From positions 1 to 32,356 of the forward strand of contig JAAVHB010000003.1 of assembly GCA_014799955.1 (NCBI GenBank): a DNA stretch of 32,356 nucleotides. The letters are read 5' to 3'. Positions within the stretch are counted from its first letter, which is position 1, and every line of letters begins with the position of its first letter. Below, piece by piece: positions 7,056 to 16,007 of the stretch. The notes under the pieces are model-generated. The model made no database searches. It was not told the origin of the DNA and worked only from the letters and a program-made list of their open reading frames with translations. The DNA comes from Butyrivibrio sp. (lineage in GTDB: Bacteria > Bacillota > Clostridia > Lachnospirales > Lachnospiraceae). The translations under genes and the position numbers were made by a program.

Positions 7056-8012
7056 TTATTTTTTGTCGTTCAGGTACTCCTCCACAATGTAGCGCGGACG
7101 CTTCTTGGTTTCGAGATATATTTTGCCGACATATTCTCCGACAATTCCCAGCGAAAGCATAAGAATCCCGCCGATTACCCAGAGCGAAACGAGAATACTG
7201 GACCACCCCTGCACGATATGTCCGGTAAAATAGCTCACAAGCACATATATAAGAATCCCGACGCCGCCCAGAAGCGAGAGCACACCCAAAAAAGTAACAA
7301 TCCTTATAGGCTTGACGCTTAAGGAGGTTATGCCCTCAATCGCAAGCCCCAGCATTTTGCTGAAGGGGTATTTGCTCTCGCCGAGAAGGCGCTCCTTGCG
7401 CTCGTACTCGACAATTGTTGACGGGTAGCCTATAAGCGGCACTATTCCGCGTAAAAAAAGATTGACCTCGCCGAACTGCGCAAGCCCTTCTATGGCGCGC
7501 CTGCTCATGAGTCTGAAATCAGCGTGATTGTAAATGAGATTTTTATCGCTGAGTCTGTTGGTTATTTTATAAAAAGCCTGCGCCGTGAACCTCTTGAAAA
7601 AAGAATCCTTTTTGCGGTTATTACGCACCCCGTAAACCACGTCGTAGCCCCTGTAATGCTCCTCCACCATTTTTTCAAGCACATCGATATCGTCCTGCAA
7701 ATCGGCGTCCAGAGAGATAACCATGTCCGCATCGTCCTTGACCGTCAGAAGTCCGCCGAGCAGCGCGTTCTGGTGCCCCCTGTTTCTGGTGAGATTGATT
7801 CCCCCGAAAAGCCCGTCCTCACCGTGAAGCTCCTGAATTATCCGCCACGTCAAATCCATCGAACCGTCGTTTACAAAAATAATTTTGCTTGCCGAATCTA
7901 TTACTTCCCGCGCAATCATATCTTTCATTTTAACGGAAAGCTTGTCCGCAGTGTCCCTCAGCACCGCCTCCTCATTGTAGCACGGAATTACGAGATATAA
8001 AATTCTGCCCAT
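7056..8012 (-). CDS. GT2 family glycosyltransferase, DPM1/GtrB-like
   Basis: Membrane-attached family 2 glycosyltransferase that moves a sugar from a nucleotide donor to undecaprenyl phosphate. Seen in 318 residues: the opening YLVIPCYNEE, a DxD-type DADLQD at 102-107 for metal and donor binding, the NRGHQNAL loop, and two C-terminal membrane segments at about 235-262 and 270-296, as in GtrB and related bactoprenol-glucosyl transferases. The carrier-linked sugar would serve wall teichoic acid or polysaccharide glycosylation. The divergent neighbour at 8109 is a multipass protein with features of lipid-carrier-dependent (GT-C) enzymes and could be the partner that uses the product; that is inference from position. 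Start ATG 8012 follows a GGGGAGG site. Confidence 0.93.
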   Translation of the reverse strand: MGRILYLVIPCYNEEAVLRDTADKLSVKMKDMIAREVIDSASKIIFVNDGSMDLTWRIIQELHGEDGLFGGINLTRNRGHQNALLGGLLTVKDDADMVISLDADLQDDIDVLEKMVEEHYRGYDVVYGVRNNRKKDSFFKRFTAQAFYKITNRLSDKNLIYNHADFRLMSRRAIEGLAQFGEVNLFLRGIVPLIGYPSTIVEYERKERLLGESKYPFSKMLGLAIEGITSLSVKPIRIVTFLGVLSLLGGVGILIYVLVSYFTGHIVQGWSSILVSLWVIGGILMLSLGIVGEYVGKIYLETKKRPRYIVEEYLNDKK

Positions 8013-8072
8013 TTACAGCCTCCCCTTTTTATTGGCTTATCTTTTATAAAGAATACCACAATAATTTGCCAA

Positions 8073-8102
8073 TTGCAATTAATGTCGCTTGTATGCTATT
8101 AT
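8073..8102 (+). promoter_or_regulatory. Promoter of the DUF6056-like gene, possibly leaderless
   Basis: TTGCAA (8073-8078), 18-base spacer, TATTAT (8097-8102). The expected start of transcription, about 7 bases further on, coincides with the ATG at 8109. The -35 lies in the near-palindrome TTGCCAATTGCAA, and the opposite strand has TTGGCA/TTGCAA hexamers usable by the divergent glycosyltransferase gene. Confidence 0.5.
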
Positions 8103-8108
8103 ATTTCC

Positions 8109-9626
8109 ATGAACAAAAGAAATCTTATATACATATTAATTATAGTTTTCGCGCTGTCGCTGGTTCCTCTGTATGTGATAGGCGGTTACGCGCACCCGAG
8201 CGTGGACGATTATCATTACGGAGCCGCAACCTCCAAGGTCTGGCAGGATACCGGCTCGCTGGGCGAAGTTTTTGACACTGCGGCGGAGCTTACCAAGGAC
8301 AGCTACAACACCTGGCAGGGCAATTTCACGGCGATTTTTCTTATGTATTTACAGCCCGCAATCTGGGGCGAACAGTTCTACGCGCTTGCTCCAGTTTTGC
8401 TCATCACGGCATTTGCCGCCTCGATGCTGGTTTTCATGTATAATTTTCTGCGCAAATGGTTTAACGCGGGCAAAACGGCGTCCGTGGGAACGGCTGTGGT
8501 GATAACCTTCTGCGCGATGCAGTTTACGCACGTGCCGTCGGATTCGTTTTACTGGTACAACGGCTCGGTTTACTACACCTTCTTTTTCTCGCTGATGCTG
8601 GTGCTTTTTACTCTTGTAACTTTTGTCATAAAAAACAAGGGCGGACTTTCGCAGGGTATATCTCTTGCATTTGCAATTTTTCTTGCATTCGTAATCGGCG
8701 GGGGCAACTACGCCACTGCGCTTTTTACCGCTGTGGTTCTTACCGTCCTCACCTTATGGAACATTATTTCCAAAAGAAAAACCTCGTTTATGCTGGCGGC
8801 AGTCACCGCCGCGCTTTTAACAAGCTTTATAATAAGCGTTGCCGCGCCCGGAAACGCTCTCCGACAGAATTCCGTCGGCGGAAATCAGGGTGTTCTTAAA
8901 GCGCTGATATATTCGTTCGCGTACGGCGGCTACAACATAGCGAGCGCGACCACATTTCCCGTCGCGGTCATGTGGATTGCCCTTCTGCCTGTTTTTTACC
9001 GGATTGCCGCGCGCACGGGATTTAAGTTCCGTTATCCGGCGTTGGTGCTTGTTTTTACCTTCGGGATTTTCTGTTCGCAGGGCACGCCCGTATTTTACGC
9101 GCAGGGCTTAAGAATACCCTACCGCATGATGAACATAATTTATTTTTGCTATTACATATTCATGACGCTCAATCTTATTTATCTCATGGGCTGGCTTCAC
9201 GGACGCTTCGGCGACAAACCCGTATTCAAAGCCCTTGAGAGCGTCTTTGAAACTCCGCGCCGCAGGAGGACCGCCGCCGTCCTGGCGGTATGTGTTTTTG
9301 CCGTTGGCTGTATCGGACAAATAAACATAACGGAATCGGATTCCGAGCGCGGCTCGGCGGTCTTTGACAATATGCCCATGTCCGTGAGCGCCTCACTCTC
9401 CCTTCTTAAAGGGGATGCCTCCGCTTACGACAGGGAACTGACAATGCGTGACGAATTTCTTTACCGGACAGAGGAAACCGAGGTCACGGTGCCGCCTCTT
9501 TCCGTCAAGCCGGAGGTTATTTTTCACACCGACATAACGGAGGATTCCGAATACTGGATTAACCAAATGCTTGCGGACTATTACGGTCTTGCCTCGGTAA
9601 GGCTCGAAAATCAACAGGAGGATTAA
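8109..9626 (+). CDS. Multipass membrane protein, DUF6056-like
   Basis: About 505 residues with ten or more hydrophobic segments and a soluble C-terminal piece of roughly 90 residues. After the first membrane segment comes an outward loop with HPSVDDYHYG; an Asp pair in this position is a hallmark of lipid-carrier-dependent GT-C-type transferases, and the layout resembles the DUF6056 family as I recall it. The activity is unproven; polyprenyl-phosphate-sugar dependent glycosylation is the best guess given the divergent GtrB-like gene. Start: ATG 8109 gives MNKRNLIYIL, a clean basic start to the first TM; ATG 8082 and TTG 8073 in frame lie within the promoter. No Shine-Dalgarno site precedes 8109. 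It ends one base before the next gene, whose AGGAGG site is inside this gene. Confidence 0.8.
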   Translation: MNKRNLIYILIIVFALSLVPLYVIGGYAHPSVDDYHYGAATSKVWQDTGSLGEVFDTAAELTKDSYNTWQGNFTAIFLMYLQPAIWGEQFYALAPVLLITAFAASMLVFMYNFLRKWFNAGKTASVGTAVVITFCAMQFTHVPSDSFYWYNGSVYYTFFFSLMLVLFTLVTFVIKNKGGLSQGISLAFAIFLAFVIGGGNYATALFTAVVLTVLTLWNIISKRKTSFMLAAVTAALLTSFIISVAAPGNALRQNSVGGNQGVLKALIYSFAYGGYNIASATTFPVAVMWIALLPVFYRIAARTGFKFRYPALVLVFTFGIFCSQGTPVFYAQGLRIPYRMMNIIYFCYYIFMTLNLIYLMGWLHGRFGDKPVFKALESVFETPRRRRTAAVLAVCVFAVGCIGQINITESDSERGSAVFDNMPMSVSASLSLLKGDASAYDRELTMRDEFLYRTEETEVTVPPLSVKPEVIFHTDITEDSEYWINQMLADYYGLASVRLENQQED

Positions 9627-9627
9627 A

Positions 9628-10290
9628 ATGAGTACAAGTTCAACCGCTCCGGAGCGAAAAAAAATTCCCAAGACTTCCTTCATCGTCTGCATATTAATCG
9701 GCTTAATCCTTTTTGCCGCTTCGGGAATTTTCAATATAAGACTGAAAGAATACAAAAAAACCCTTATTGAGCTTGACGCGGTTGTGACCAAGGTCGATAA
9801 GGACGTATATGTAAGCTACTATTACAATACGGACGATTACACCAATATCCCGATAAGCATGATGAACAAGCCGAGCGTCGGCGACACAATACGGATTTAC
9901 ATTGACAAGGAGGACTACTTCGCCGCCTCCTCCGATGACACCGCCCTTTATATGATAAAATCCTTATTTATAGTCGGCTGCGTTTTCTTTGGATGCGGAG
10001 CGATATGCCTGATTATACGCAGGATTATATGCGGCAAATCCAATCCTATTCTTGACGCGGGCAAGTTCATATACGCGGACGTGGACGAAGTTATACAGGA
10101 CAGTCATTCCTACTCAATCCGCTGCCACTACAGTGATTTTAACGGCAAAAAAAGGCAGGATTACGTTCTTGGTAACATAAGCACCAATCCCGCCGCCTAC
10201 CTCGCCGCCAATCAAAAGAAAATAAAGCTTTACATAAAGGGTAAGAATTACAGAAAATATTATTTTGACGAGTCAATCCTTAAACTCTGA
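9628..10290 (+). CDS. Two-TM membrane protein of unknown function (DUF3592-like)
   Basis: A 220-residue protein with TM segments at about 18-37 and 108-130. Between them an extracytoplasmic loop of about 70 residues begins with LDAVVTKVDKDVYVSYYYN and contains VGDTIRIYIDKED; this VGD-x-I-x-I-Y pattern resembles DUF3592-type domains, which pair a short beta domain with membrane segments. A second, similar small beta domain follows after the second TM (YADVDEVIQD ... IKLYIKGKNY), so the protein looks like a tandem duplication with one copy on each side of the membrane. Function unknown. AGGAGG lies seven bases upstream of the ATG, and the gene is coupled to the membrane protein before it. It ends in a strong terminator. 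Confidence 0.8.
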   Translation: MSTSSTAPERKKIPKTSFIVCILIGLILFAASGIFNIRLKEYKKTLIELDAVVTKVDKDVYVSYYYNTDDYTNIPISMMNKPSVGDTIRIYIDKEDYFAASSDDTALYMIKSLFIVGCVFFGCGAICLIIRRIICGKSNPILDAGKFIYADVDEVIQDSHSYSIRCHYSDFNGKKRQDYVLGNISTNPAAYLAANQKKIKLYIKGKNYRKYYFDESILKL

Positions 10291-10297
10291 CACCTTT

Positions 10298-10329
10298 CGG
10301 GGCGCGCCTATACGCGTCCCGATTTTTTT
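10298..10329 (+). terminator. Intrinsic terminator after the 9628-10290 gene
   Basis: CGGGGCGCG (10298-10306) pairs over 9 bases with CGCGTCCCG (10313-10321), loop of six, followed by seven T (10323-10329). It overlaps the last codons of the convergent deoC gene. The opposite strand has no T-run, so it works rightward. Confidence 0.85.
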
Positions 10330-10976
10330 ACCAGCGCAACAATTCTGCTGGTTCCGAGCCTTGAAGCCCCAAACCTTATCATTTCCTCCGCATCCTCGAG
10401 CGTGCTTATTCCGCCCGCCGCCTTTATCTTTATATTTTCTCCGACATTTTCCTTAAAAAGAGCCACGTCCTCCGGCGTCGCGCCCGCCGTCGAAAATCCC
10501 GTCGAGGTTTTGATATAATCGGCTCCCGCCCCGGTAACTATTTGGCACATCTTGATTTTTTCCTCCCGCGTGAGCAGGCAGGTTTCCACAATGACCTTGA
10601 GCATCCTGCCCTGACAGGCTTTTTTCACCGCCTCAATCTCCGCTTTCACGGCACCGTACTTTCCGTCCTTGAGCCAGCCGATATTTATCACCATGTCAAT
10701 CTCGTCCGCCCCGTTAACCACCGCATCCTCGGTCTCAAAGACCTTGGCTTTTGACGTGGCATAGCCGTTCGGAAAACCTATGACGGTGCAGATTTTAAGC
10801 GCCGTGTTTTTATCCTTAAGATAATCTGCCGTCTGAGCGACATAGGACGCGGGAATGCACACCGAAGCGCATCCGTACTCCATGCCCTCGTCGCACAGTG
10901 TTCTGATTTCCTCCCACGTCGCCGTCTGCTTTAAAAGAGTGTGGTCGCATTTTGCAAGTATTTCGTTTATATCCAT
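10308..10976 (-). CDS. deoC: Deoxyribose-phosphate aldolase
   Basis: Cytoplasmic class I aldolase that splits 2-deoxyribose-5-phosphate to glyceraldehyde-3-phosphate and acetaldehyde in deoxynucleoside catabolism. Numbered from ATG 10976, the 222-residue protein has the Schiff-base lysine in [10 protein letters not shown] (K156), the second active-site lysine in IKAAGGIS (K185) and the proton-relay Asp in EIDMVINIG (D94). ATG 10976 was chosen because GGGAGG precedes it and [13 protein letters not shown] is the normal N-terminus; the frame is open to 11012. No deoD, deoA or deoB neighbours are in view, so it appears as a single-gene unit divergent from the GH32 gene. Confidence 0.96.
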   Translation of the reverse strand: MDINEILAKCDHTLLKQTATWEEIRTLCDEGMEYGCASVCIPASYVAQTADYLKDKNTALKICTVIGFPNGYATSKAKVFETEDAVVNGADEIDMVINIGWLKDGKYGAVKAEIEAVKKACQGRMLKVIVETCLLTREEKIKMCQIVTGAGADYIKTSTGFSTAGATPEDVALFKENVGENIKIKAAGGISTLEDAEEMIRFGASRLGTSRIVALVKKSGRV

Positions 10977-11063
10977 AAAATCCTCCCAAGATAATTTTGT
11001 CTTCACGGACATCTTAACATATTTTTCCCGTCGCTTAAAGCAAAACCTCGCGCCGCTCTTTCA

Positions 11064-11092
11064 TTGACACGGAATCAAATATATGCTATAAG
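11064..11092 (+). promoter_or_regulatory. Strong promoter for the GH32 gene
   Basis: Consensus TTGACA (11064-11069), 17-base spacer, TATAAG (11087-11092). Transcription would start near 11099, downstream of the ATG-like codon at 11093, which supports the start at 11150. Confidence 0.75.
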
Positions 11093-11149
11093 ATGTCCAT
11101 AACAGTCCCGCTTATCGGCGGCGGCAAAAACATTAAGTCGGGGGAAATT

Positions 11150-12676
11150 ATGCGAGAATTTGAAAAAACACCGGACGGCGGCAGACTGAATATCCGCGGA
11201 GCAGGAAAATATGTCCTGATTCCCGTCTGCGAAACCGACAGGAAAGAGGAGCTTATTTGCGAAGTTGACGGCGAAATTATCTGGCACTTCAAGGTTCCGT
11301 ATCTTGAAAGCGCGGACAAAATACTCTATTACGGCGCAATCAATACAGGCTGCGAAAATATAACGGTAAGCGGAGACTTTACGGATGCGTTTTTTGCCGC
11401 CGTAAAGGCGTCCGACCAAATTCCGGAAGCCGCCGATACTCACCCCGCCGTTCATTTTGCCGCCCGCAACGGCTGGATAAACGACCCGAACGGTCTTATT
11501 TTCCATGACGGCGTATATCATATGTATTTTCAGTTCAATCCCGTCGATACGGTCTGGGAAAACATGAGCTGGGGGCATGCCGTAAGCCGCGATTTGCTTC
11601 ACTGGACGCAGACGGACGACGCGATGTACCCCGACGGGGACGGCACGATTTTTTCGGGAAGCGCAATTGAAAACAAGGGCAGCTGCCTTTCCCTGCCCGA
11701 AAACGCGCTCCTGCTCTTTTATACAAGCGCGGGCGGCACAAGCCCGTGGTCAAAGGACAAGTCCTTTACACAAAAAATCGCGTATAGCCTCGACGGCGAC
11801 AATACCTTTACCAAAATAAAAGAGCCCGCCTTAAACTGCCTTGCCAAAGAAAACAGGGATCCGAAAATTTATTGGTACGAGCCCCGGAAGCTTTATTACA
11901 TGGTTCTTTACCTTGAAAACGACGAATTCGCGATTCTCAATTCCGCGGATTTGCGTAATTTCACCGTCACGCAGCACCTTTATATGGAGGGCTCGGGCGA
12001 ATGTCCCGACCTGCGCCGCCTGCCCTGCGACGACGGCAGCGAGCAATGGCTTTTCATGCAGGCGGACGGACGCTATTATCTCGGAGATTTTGACGGAAGC
12101 CGTTTTGAAATAAAGTCCGGATTGCTGCGCGCCTATAAATCCGAGCTCCCGTATGCCGCGCAGACCATGAATCAGCCCGAAGAGCGCGTAATCCTGATTC
12201 CGTGGCTCAGAACCCGCAATTCCGGATGCGCCTACACGGGAATGATGGGGCTTGCCAGAGAATTATCCCTTGTCCGCCGGGACGGGCAGTACAAACTGCG
12301 CCTCAAGCCGGTCAGAGAATACTTCTCCGCCAGACGCGAAACCGATAATCCCGTCTACTCCTTCGCTCAGAACCGCGCTCTGGAAATTGAGCTTAATCTC
12401 GGCAATTCTTCCTCGGCGGAGGTTTTAATCGGGCAGCTCACGGTCGCCTATGACAAAGAGCAGGGAACTTTGCGCATAGGCAAGGATGAATTTTTCTTTG
12501 AAAAAGAGCTTGACGGACTGCACATCCTTATCGACAAGGGCATTCTTGAAATTACTTCGCCCGATTATCTTTATCTTTTTACCGCAGAGGTTTCGGAGAG
12601 CTTGCAGGAGGGCGAGGTAAAGGTCGGAAATCAAAGTCCGGAAAACGGCGTTGAAGCCGTATTATACGAAATATAG
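11150..12676 (+). CDS. GH32 beta-fructosidase (sucrose-6-phosphate hydrolase / fructan hydrolase type)
   Basis: Glycoside hydrolase family 32 enzyme that releases fructose from sucrose, sucrose-6-phosphate or fructans. From ATG 11150 (508 residues) the three family motifs are visible: nucleophile in GWINDPNG (D112), transition-state Asp in NRDPKIY (D237) and the acid/base Glu in GSGECPDL (E284), in a five-blade propeller, followed by the C-terminal beta-sandwich. About 90 residues before the propeller form an extra N-terminal beta-rich part. No signal peptide is seen, so it should act inside the cell, favouring imported sucrose or short fructo-oligosaccharides; a sucrose PTS gene is not in the window. 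Start chosen by the GGGGGAA site and by the promoter position. Followed 30 bases later by the amidase lipoprotein, perhaps by readthrough. Confidence 0.92.
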   Translation: MREFEKTPDGGRLNIRGAGKYVLIPVCETDRKEELICEVDGEIIWHFKVPYLESADKILYYGAINTGCENITVSGDFTDAFFAAVKASDQIPEAADTHPAVHFAARNGWINDPNGLIFHDGVYHMYFQFNPVDTVWENMSWGHAVSRDLLHWTQTDDAMYPDGDGTIFSGSAIENKGSCLSLPENALLLFYTSAGGTSPWSKDKSFTQKIAYSLDGDNTFTKIKEPALNCLAKENRDPKIYWYEPRKLYYMVLYLENDEFAILNSADLRNFTVTQHLYMEGSGECPDLRRLPCDDGSEQWLFMQADGRYYLGDFDGSRFEIKSGLLRAYKSELPYAAQTMNQPEERVILIPWLRTRNSGCAYTGMMGLARELSLVRRDGQYKLRLKPVREYFSARRETDNPVYSFAQNRALEIELNLGNSSSAEVLIGQLTVAYDKEQGTLRIGKDEFFFEKELDGLHILIDKGILEITSPDYLYLFTAEVSESLQEGEVKVGNQSPENGVEAVLYEI

Positions 12677-12706
12677 GTTTTTACGGAAAAAGGAGTAGAA
12701 ATTATT

Positions 12707-13564
12707 ATGTTAAAACTCAGAAAATTATTGCTTGTTTTCGTTGTACTTCTCGGTATCTTTACGGTAACAGCCTGCGCAAACAGCAAAAGCGGCGGCACTG
12801 AAATTGCCGGAACCACAAACAACCAAACTCAGGGTGAAAAGGTTCCCGAAACGACTTCTTCTGAAGCGCTGACCGACTCTTTTGAGCCTGACAGCACGAC
12901 GGCGGCTTCGGAAACCACAGCCGCCGAAACAGAAGACAAATTTACAGTCGTCATCGACGCAGGACACCAGCAGAAGGGCAACAGCGAAAAGGAGCCTGTC
13001 GGTCCGGGAGCCGCTGAACTTAAGGCAAAGGTTTCAAGCGGAACAAGCGGCTGTGTCTCCGGCTTAAACGAGTACGAGCTTACTCTTCAGGTCGCGTTGA
13101 AGCTTCAAAAGGAATTAGAGGAGCGCGGCGGCACGGTAATCATGATCAGAACTACAAACGATGTGAATATAAGCAATGCCGAAAGGGCTGAAATCGCAAA
13201 CAACGCAAGAGCGGACGCGTTTATCAGAATCCATGCGAACGGCTCCGAGAATTCCTCCGTAAACGGGGCTCTGACAATATGCCAGACACCGGACAATATT
13301 TATAACGGAGCGCTGTACGGAAAGAGCCAAAGGCTTGCCTCCACTGTTCTGGATGAATTGGTTTTATCGACCGGCTGCAACAAGCAGTATGTAATGGAAA
13401 CAGACACGATGAGCGGAATAAATTGGGCACAGGTTCCGGTCACAATCGTCGAGATGGGCTATATGACCAATCCCGAGGAAGACCTAAAAATGGCATCCGA
13501 GGATTATCAGCTAAAAATAGCGAAGGGAATTGCAAACGGCATAGAGAAGTTTTTGGGGGAATGA
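12707..13564 (+). CDS. N-acetylmuramoyl-L-alanine amidase (Amidase_3) lipoprotein
   Basis: Zinc amidase that cuts the bond between MurNAc and the stem peptide in peptidoglycan. The N-terminus is a lipoprotein signal with lipobox TVTAC and lipidated Cys23, then a Thr/Glu/Ser-rich linker to about residue 83, then the Amidase_3 fold. Zinc and catalytic residues visible: His in VVIDAGHQ, Glu in NEYELTL, His in IRIHANG and the catalytic Glu in [13 protein letters not shown]. This is the complete domain of CwlC/LytC-type enzymes, without extra wall-binding repeats. A GGAG site lies 11 bases from the ATG, a rather long spacing. Convergent with the unrecognised gene at 13588; no terminator is obvious in the 23-base gap. 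Confidence 0.93.
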   Translation: MLKLRKLLLVFVVLLGIFTVTACANSKSGGTEIAGTTNNQTQGEKVPETTSSEALTDSFEPDSTTAASETTAAETEDKFTVVIDAGHQQKGNSEKEPVGPGAAELKAKVSSGTSGCVSGLNEYELTLQVALKLQKELEERGGTVIMIRTTNDVNISNAERAEIANNARADAFIRIHANGSENSSVNGALTICQTPDNIYNGALYGKSQRLASTVLDELVLSTGCNKQYVMETDTMSGINWAQVPVTIVEMGYMTNPEEDLKMASEDYQLKIAKGIANGIEKFLGE

Positions 13565-13587
13565 ATAAGGAAGCGTATATCTAAACA

Positions 13588-14205
13588 TCAATATGAATTC
13601 CATATTCTGAACTCCCACTCATACGCCAAAGGATTGTCTTCAAAGAGCCTTAAATCGCTTTCCTCAGGTATATATTCTTTGAATAAAAAACAAGTATGTG
13701 AAACTTTCTTTTCATATTTGATTTCATCAAGAGCTGAAATCAAATCATGCAGCTTATCCGCATTCAGCAGGTTTGCCTTTTCATATAAATTTCTTTCATA
13801 CAATTCCATCCATTCCGTCTCATACGGCAGATTTCTGAAGGGTTCATTCTCAGGAAAATAACAGCAATTTACAATATGTGCATAAATGGCACGCAGCGCC
13901 GACGGCGGAATGGGGATAAAAGAATCGGAATCCGTATAAGCTGTCCCCGCATGACTGTTGCAGATTTCAATCATTCTTATTCTCACATCACATTCCGGGC
14001 TTCCGCACCACCAACATATATCAAAAAATCCTACGGCATCATCCTCAGCGTAAATATCACCGTCGCCGCAGGAGATAACACGCCCTGTTTTCTTTTCTTT
14101 GATTCTTGCCTGAATATATAAGTCATGTCCCAAATCCGTTTCCTCCCTTGATAAATATTTGCAATCCTGAGGACGGTATACTGCCGCCAAAGAAAACACC
14201 GTCAC
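13588..14205 (-). CDS. Unrecognised protein, start unclear, possibly 5'-truncated
   Basis: I do not recognise this protein. The open frame runs from a TTG at 14238, but that codon lies inside the dnaK terminator loop, so the GTG at 14205 is used here (about 205 residues); neither has a convincing ribosome binding site. The sequence is Cys- and aromatic-rich (CWWCGSPEC, VNCCYFPEN), acidic near the C-terminus, with no signal peptide or membrane segment. The amino acid composition is that of a real soluble protein. The lack of a start, and its position directly under the dnaK terminator, suggest that either the N-terminus was lost or it is translated from readthrough. Size and character would fit immunity-type or small regulatory proteins, but nothing supports a specific function. 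Confidence 0.5.
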   Translation of the reverse strand: MTVFSLAAVYRPQDCKYLSREETDLGHDLYIQARIKEKKTGRVISCGDGDIYAEDDAVGFFDICWWCGSPECDVRIRMIEICNSHAGTAYTDSDSFIPIPPSALRAIYAHIVNCCYFPENEPFRNLPYETEWMELYERNLYEKANLLNADKLHDLISALDEIKYEKKVSHTCFLFKEYIPEESDLRLFEDNPLAYEWEFRIWNSY

Positions 14206-14221
14206 GCGCCCGTTAAAAGAA

Positions 14222-14252
14222 AACGCAGCAGAGCACAAAACTCCGCTGCGTT
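14222..14252 (-). terminator. dnaK terminator
   Basis: Minus strand AACGCAGCGGAG (14241-14252) and CTCTGCTGCGTT (14222-14233) form a 12-bp stem with one G-U pair and a 7-base loop, followed by TTCTTTT. It starts 12 bases past the dnaK stop. Confidence 0.85.
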
Positions 14253-14264
14253 ATTTTAACAAAT

Positions 14265-16007
14265 TCAAACGGTCTCCGACGAAGTTTTCAGCCTGTCAAT
14301 CGCCGCCTTGACCTCATTTATGTCAGTGTCGGACATCTTCTCGGGCGAGGCTTTTTTCAGGAGCCTCTCAAGATAGTCTATGTCTCCCTTAACCTGCTGC
14401 TTGCGGCTCTTGTCGATGGTTTTCTTCGCGTCCTTAAGCTTAAGGCGTACGTCGTTAATCAATATGCGCGCCTCGTTTATGGTTTCAAAGGCTTCCATCC
14501 GGGTTCCGTCGGACGCCTCGTACTCCGCCGCCTCCTGCATGGCCCTCTGTATTTCAGCCTCCGAGAGATTGCTGCTTGCCGTGATGGTTATTCCCTGCTC
14601 CCTTCCGGTTTCCGTATCCCGTGCCGACACGTTGACGATTCCGTTCGCGTCAATGTCAAAGGTCACCTCTATCTGGGGCACTCCCGCCGGAGCCCTTCGG
14701 ATTCCGTTAAGCCTGAAGGTTCCTAAAAGCTTGTTGTCTCTCGCAAACTGCCTTTCTCCCTGTAAAACCTTAATCTCGACCGAGGTCTGATAATTCATTG
14801 CCGTTGAAAATATCTGACTTTTTTTGCAGGGAATCGTTGAATTACGCTCAATAAGCCTCGTCGCAACTCCGCCGACGGTTTCAATCGAAAGCGTGAGCGG
14901 CGTAACGTCAAGAAGTAAAAGCTCCGATGCCGCTGCCGAATCTCCCGAAAGCTTTCCGCCCTGAATCGACGCGCCGAGCGCAACGCACTCGTCGGGATTC
15001 ATATTTCGGCTCGGCTCCAATCCGGTAAGCTGTCTGACCTTATTCTGAACCGCCGGGATTCTTGTGGAGCCGCCGACAAGCAGAACCTTGGAAAGCTCCG
15101 ATTTGCTGATTCCGGCATCCTGCAGAGCGTTCATAACGGGGCCCGAGGTGCGCTCCACCAAGTCCGAGGTAAGCTCGTCGAATTTGGCTCTGGTAACCGT
15201 TATGTCCATATGCTTGGGACCTGCCTTGGTCGTCGCGAGGAACGGCAGATTCACATTCGTGCTTGAAGCCGTTGATAGCTCCTTTTTAGCCTTCTCCGCC
15301 TCCTCGCGGACACGCTGCAGCGCCATTTTATCCTTATAAATATCGATTCCCTCGGCGCGTCTGAATTCCTCGGCAAGATAGCCGACAAGACGCTCGTCAA
15401 AATCGTCTCCGCCCAGATGGTTGTCACCGGAGGTCGCCAATACCTCTATAACCTTGTCTCCGATCTCTATAACCGAAACGTCAAAGGTTCCACCGCCCAG
15501 ATCATATACGAGGATTTTCTGATTTTCACCGTTATCCAAGCCGTACGCAAGCGCCGCCGCAGTCGGCTCGTTGATTATCCGTTCAACCTTAAGCCCCGCA
15601 ATCCTTCCCGCGTCCTTGGTCGCCTGACGCTGAGAATCGCTGAAATAAGCCGGAACCGTAATAACCGCCTCGGTAACTCTCTCTCCGAGATAATTTTCCG
15701 CGTCCTTTTTAAGCTTCATAAGAATAAAGGCGGAAATCTCCTGCGGCGTATATTTCTTGCGGTCAACCGTTATTTTCGCGTCGGTACCCATCTGACGCTT
15801 GATTGACGCCACGGTTCTGTCCGCATTGGTCACAGCCTGACGCTTCGCGGGCTCGCCCACAAGACGTTCACCCTTTTTGCTGAAAGCCACTACCGACGGC
15901 GTAGTTCTTGCCCCCTCGGAATTTACGATAACCGTGGGCTGTCCTCCCTCAATTACCGCAACACAGCTGTTTGTGGTTCCCAAATCAATTCCAATTATCT
16001 TGCCCAT
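14265..16007 (-). CDS. dnaK: Hsp70-type chaperone DnaK, short form
   Basis: ATP-driven Hsp70 chaperone of the cytoplasm. Seen: [14 protein letters not shown] at the N-terminus, phosphate-binding [11 protein letters not shown], the adenosine loop [13 protein letters not shown], the interdomain linker [15 protein letters not shown] and a normal substrate-binding beta domain. It has only 580 residues, against about 610 for Bacillota DnaK: the helical lid ends at [18 protein letters not shown] and the disordered Gly/Asp tail is absent. It stands alone, without hrcA, grpE or dnaJ on either side, and I see no CIRCE inverted repeat (TTAGCACTC-N9-GAGTGCTAA) upstream. It may therefore be a second Hsp70, but the rest of the genome is not in view. 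The 5' leader holds a 6-bp stem (CCTCCG/CGGAGG near 16055-16073). The identification is firm, the paralog status is inference. Confidence 0.95.
   Translation of the reverse strand: MGKIIGIDLGTTNSCVAVIEGGQPTVIVNSEGARTTPSVVAFSKKGERLVGEPAKRQAVTNADRTVASIKRQMGTDAKITVDRKKYTPQEISAFILMKLKKDAENYLGERVTEAVITVPAYFSDSQRQATKDAGRIAGLKVERIINEPTAAALAYGLDNGENQKILVYDLGGGTFDVSVIEIGDKVIEVLATSGDNHLGGDDFDERLVGYLAEEFRRAEGIDIYKDKMALQRVREEAEKAKKELSTASSTNVNLPFLATTKAGPKHMDITVTRAKFDELTSDLVERTSGPVMNALQDAGISKSELSKVLLVGGSTRIPAVQNKVRQLTGLEPSRNMNPDECVALGASIQGGKLSGDSAAASELLLLDVTPLTLSIETVGGVATRLIERNSTIPCKKSQIFSTAMNYQTSVEIKVLQGERQFARDNKLLGTFRLNGIRRAPAGVPQIEVTFDIDANGIVNVSARDTETGREQGITITASSNLSEAEIQRAMQEAAEYEASDGTRMEAFETINEARILINDVRLKLKDAKKTIDKSRKQQVKGDIDYLERLLKKASPEKMSDTDINEVKAAIDRLKTSSETV

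Noticed and set aside
6982-7206. Extended N-terminus for cbiM
   Set aside because: The extension would run through the promoter and into the glycosyltransferase gene, and would bury the metal-binding MHM terminus.
11093-11149. Upstream ATG as the start of the GH32 gene
   Set aside because: It sits at or before the predicted transcription start and has no ribosome binding site; ATG 11150 has one.
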